Shown one piece after another: positions 62,800-64,000 of a DNA stretch of 64,000 nucleotides; positions within the stretch are counted from its first letter, which is position 1, and every line of letters starts with the position of its first letter. The notes below the pieces were generated by a model that was given only the letters and a program-made list of their open reading frames with translations, was not told where the DNA came from and did no database searches. The stretch is taken from positions 1 through 64,000 of the forward strand of contig JAPLDJ010000023.1 of the NCBI GenBank assembly GCA_026391805.1. Reading direction: 5' to 3'. The translations under genes and the position numbers were made by a program. This stretch comes from Bacteroidota bacterium (GTDB lineage Bacteria; Bacteroidota; Bacteroidia; Bacteroidales; FEN-979).

Positions 62800-63552
62800 T
62801 TAACAACATTTGATCTCGCCTCCTCCGAATATTGCCGAGCCACGGATCACAAGGACTTTACCGGTATCGGAGTATTGCCCGACTTTTAACCGTTTATCCG
62901 AGAAACCACCCATTATGGCGCTAATATTCAGGACAACTTTCCAATCATCGGGGACAATAAGGGTAACCCCGCCAAATATGCATTCAATATTTAATTCCGT
63001 CTGACCTTCAGGCAGGGTTGCATGAGTGAGGTCAATTTCAGTTCCTCCGAAGATGTTGCTGACCTTTCCGCCCCTGAAGACCTGGTTGATCACCTTGTGT
63101 TTTGATCCGCTGAAAAGGTTCGTTTCGTTGATGTATCCTTCTTCCGTTGGGATCGTATATGCCTCATTCCAGTTCCCTTTGTGAAAATGGCGTTGCCAGT
63201 TCCGGCGGTAATGCCCGCTCCGCGAAAGGATCAAGAGTCCAATACCGATAAGGATCAGCGGCCAGAAAAGGTGCGTAAAGGCGATGTTCAGGGCAAAGAT
63301 CCTGGGGATCAGAAAAAATGCCCCGATGAAAATCAGAATCATGCCCGGAAGACTTTTGCCGTTACCCACCAGGCTTATGACACCTATCACGATAAGCAAC
63401 ACCTGCCATGAAAAGAGAATGTGCCTCAGTGTCTGGGGCAGGAAATCGAAATTAAAAGCCAATAAAAGCAGCCCTGCAAGGATTACAACGAATCCGATCG
63501 TGAATTTTTTCACTCGCTGACGTTTCAGAATCTGTTCGACTGAGGTTTCCAT
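62800..63552 (-). CDS. LiaF-like membrane protein
   Basis: A 250-residue protein with four N-terminal membrane helices (residues 17-110, VILAGLLLLAFNFDFLPQTL and following). The C-terminal beta-helical domain carries repeated FGG turns (SNIFGGTEIDLTHATLPEGQ, CIFGGVTLIVPDDWKVVLNI, AIFGGGEIKCC), typical of LiaF/DUF5668 proteins. In Firmicutes LiaF restrains an envelope-stress kinase; here it precedes a LytS/LytT pair in one operon, so a similar signal-modulating role is plausible. Confidence 0.9.
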   Translation of the reverse strand: METSVEQILKRQRVKKFTIGFVVILAGLLLLAFNFDFLPQTLRHILFSWQVLLIVIGVISLVGNGKSLPGMILIFIGAFFLIPRIFALNIAFTHLFWPLILIGIGLLILSRSGHYRRNWQRHFHKGNWNEAYTIPTEEGYINETNLFSGSKHKVINQVFRGGKVSNIFGGTEIDLTHATLPEGQTELNIECIFGGVTLIVPDDWKVVLNISAIMGGFSDKRLKVGQYSDTGKVLVIRGSAIFGGGEIKCC

Positions 63553-63566
63553 AGTTTTGGGATTTT

Positions 63567-63574
63567 CAAAGTTA
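63567..63574 (-). promoter_or_regulatory. -7 box of the LiaF-LytS-LytT operon
   Basis: TAACTTTG on the reverse strand, 15 bases before the ATG. A second TAATTTTG box lies at 63590-63597, so the promoter may be duplicated. No TTTG at -33 for the first. Confidence 0.45.
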
Positions 63575-63660
63575 AAAAAATTAATGAGACAAAATTATTC
63601 TCATTTCAGCTACCGGGAAAGCACTATTCGGCGGAAGGGGGAAAAAGATCGGTGAATGAG

Positions 63661-63722
63661 GGGAGCTGATGAGCTGACGAGGCGCTTTGGCGCTATGGCG
63701 CTTAGCGCTATGGGGCGCTTAG
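63661..63722. repeat. GGCGCTATGGCGCTTAGCGC word repeat
   Basis: gagctgatgagctgacgagg, then five GGCGCT/AGCGCT units, each a partial palindrome, ending eight bases before the stop codon of the gene at 63730. Confidence 0.75.
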
Positions 63723-63729
63723 ATTCTTA

Positions 63730-64000
63730 TCAATCGTAGAGTTTGAGATATTCGTAAGTATTGCCGGTCCAGGTGAGGAACTTTTCAAAATCGGAAAAGG
63801 GGATTACGAGGGAGGCGGTGTTGATACAGGGATGAAAACTTATTCTTTTTGATTTTTTCAGGTTCTCGTCAAGAAAGAGATGAACATGTTTGTCATGATC
63901 GTTGATCAGACCGAAAGGGGAAACAGAACCAGGGGTAAGTCCAAGATATTTTGCCATCCGCTGGTCAGAGGCAAAGGAGAGTTTGCCCTGTTTCAGCCGT
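63730..64000 (-). CDS. Partial YbaK/ProX-type aminoacyl-tRNA deacylase (5' end outside the window)
   Basis: The reading frame stays open to the right edge, so the visible 89 residues are the C-terminal part. RLKQGKLSFASDQRMAKYLG and LTPGSVSPFGLINDHDKHVH are the signature of the YbaK/prolyl-tRNA editing domain, where the GSVSPF segment lines the active site. These enzymes hydrolyse mischarged tRNA (for example Ala-tRNA-Pro) in trans. The ATG at 63957 is internal, not the true start. Confidence 0.88.
   Translation of the reverse strand, partial: RLKQGKLSFASDQRMAKYLGLTPGSVSPFGLINDHDKHVHLFLDENLKKSKRISFHPCINTASLVIPFSDFEKFLTWTGNTYEYLKLYD

Overview
The window looks like chromosomal core sequence from a Bacteroidota (Bacteroidetes) bacterium, most likely a free-living or environmental member of the Bacteroidales or a related order. 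The support is: several secreted proteins ending in type IX secretion (T9SS) sorting domains; repeated TAnnTTTG promoter boxes with an upstream TTTG; almost no Shine-Dalgarno sites; and lineage-typical genes (DUF2851, a DUF2520 Rossmann protein next to kdsC, DUF3467 behind rpoC, a zapA / 6S-like RNA / rny cluster). I see no phage, insertion sequence, CRISPR array or rRNA operon.

Layout. 0-9.6 kb: a LolD-type ABC ATPase, a secreted FG-GAP protein, sucC without sucD, a glycosyltransferase overlapping a dihydroorotate-dehydrogenase-like gene, an S41 protease, a rhomboid protease and a ComEA-like helix-hairpin-helix protein. 9.8-18.4 kb: DUF2851, a T9SS cargo protein, the coiled-coil/zapA/6S-like RNA/rny cluster, a PAS-only sensor and a WG-repeat protein. 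18.5-30.8 kb: tRNA-Asp, comEC, two TPR proteins, an lpxB/surE cluster, a maf/ubiA/kdsC/DUF2520 run and a thioredoxin-like protein. 30.8-44.7 kb: one long leftward transcription unit, tRNA-Thr, tRNA-Tyr, tRNA-Gly, tRNA-Thr, tuf, tRNA-Trp, secE, nusG, rplK, rplA, rplJ, rplL, rpoB, rpoC, DUF3467. It has a near-perfect promoter at its head, an internal hairpin before rpoB and a terminator at its end. 44.9-51.8 kb: an AT-richer surface-protein island with two paralogous T9SS cargo proteins, a protein ending in two dockerin-like repeats and a small PID-CTERM-like membrane protein. 52-64 kb: hpf, a Xer recombinase, rpsU, a DPP-IV-type peptidase, tRNA-Val, a secreted four-repeat acidic protein, pyruvate kinase, DUF421, a trehalase-like hydrolase, a LytS/LytT pair with a LiaF-like protein, and a partial YbaK/ProX-type gene at the right edge.

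The least ordinary signals are non-coding. (1) A bipartite 33-34 bp motif lies 24-25 bp upstream of both the DUF2851 and comEC start codons. (2) A 47-bp element occurs twice in inverted orientation around the ComEA-like gene, with two mismatches. (3) Short-word repeats of different sequence sit exactly at, or within a few bases of, the stop codons of at least seven genes. (4) A 15-bp direct repeat with 22-bp period at the left edge resembles tandem LytTR-type operator sites. (5) A dockerin-like protein lies next to two cargo proteins whose N-terminal domains may be cohesin-like.

All functional calls come from reading motifs and gene order by eye; no database search was run.
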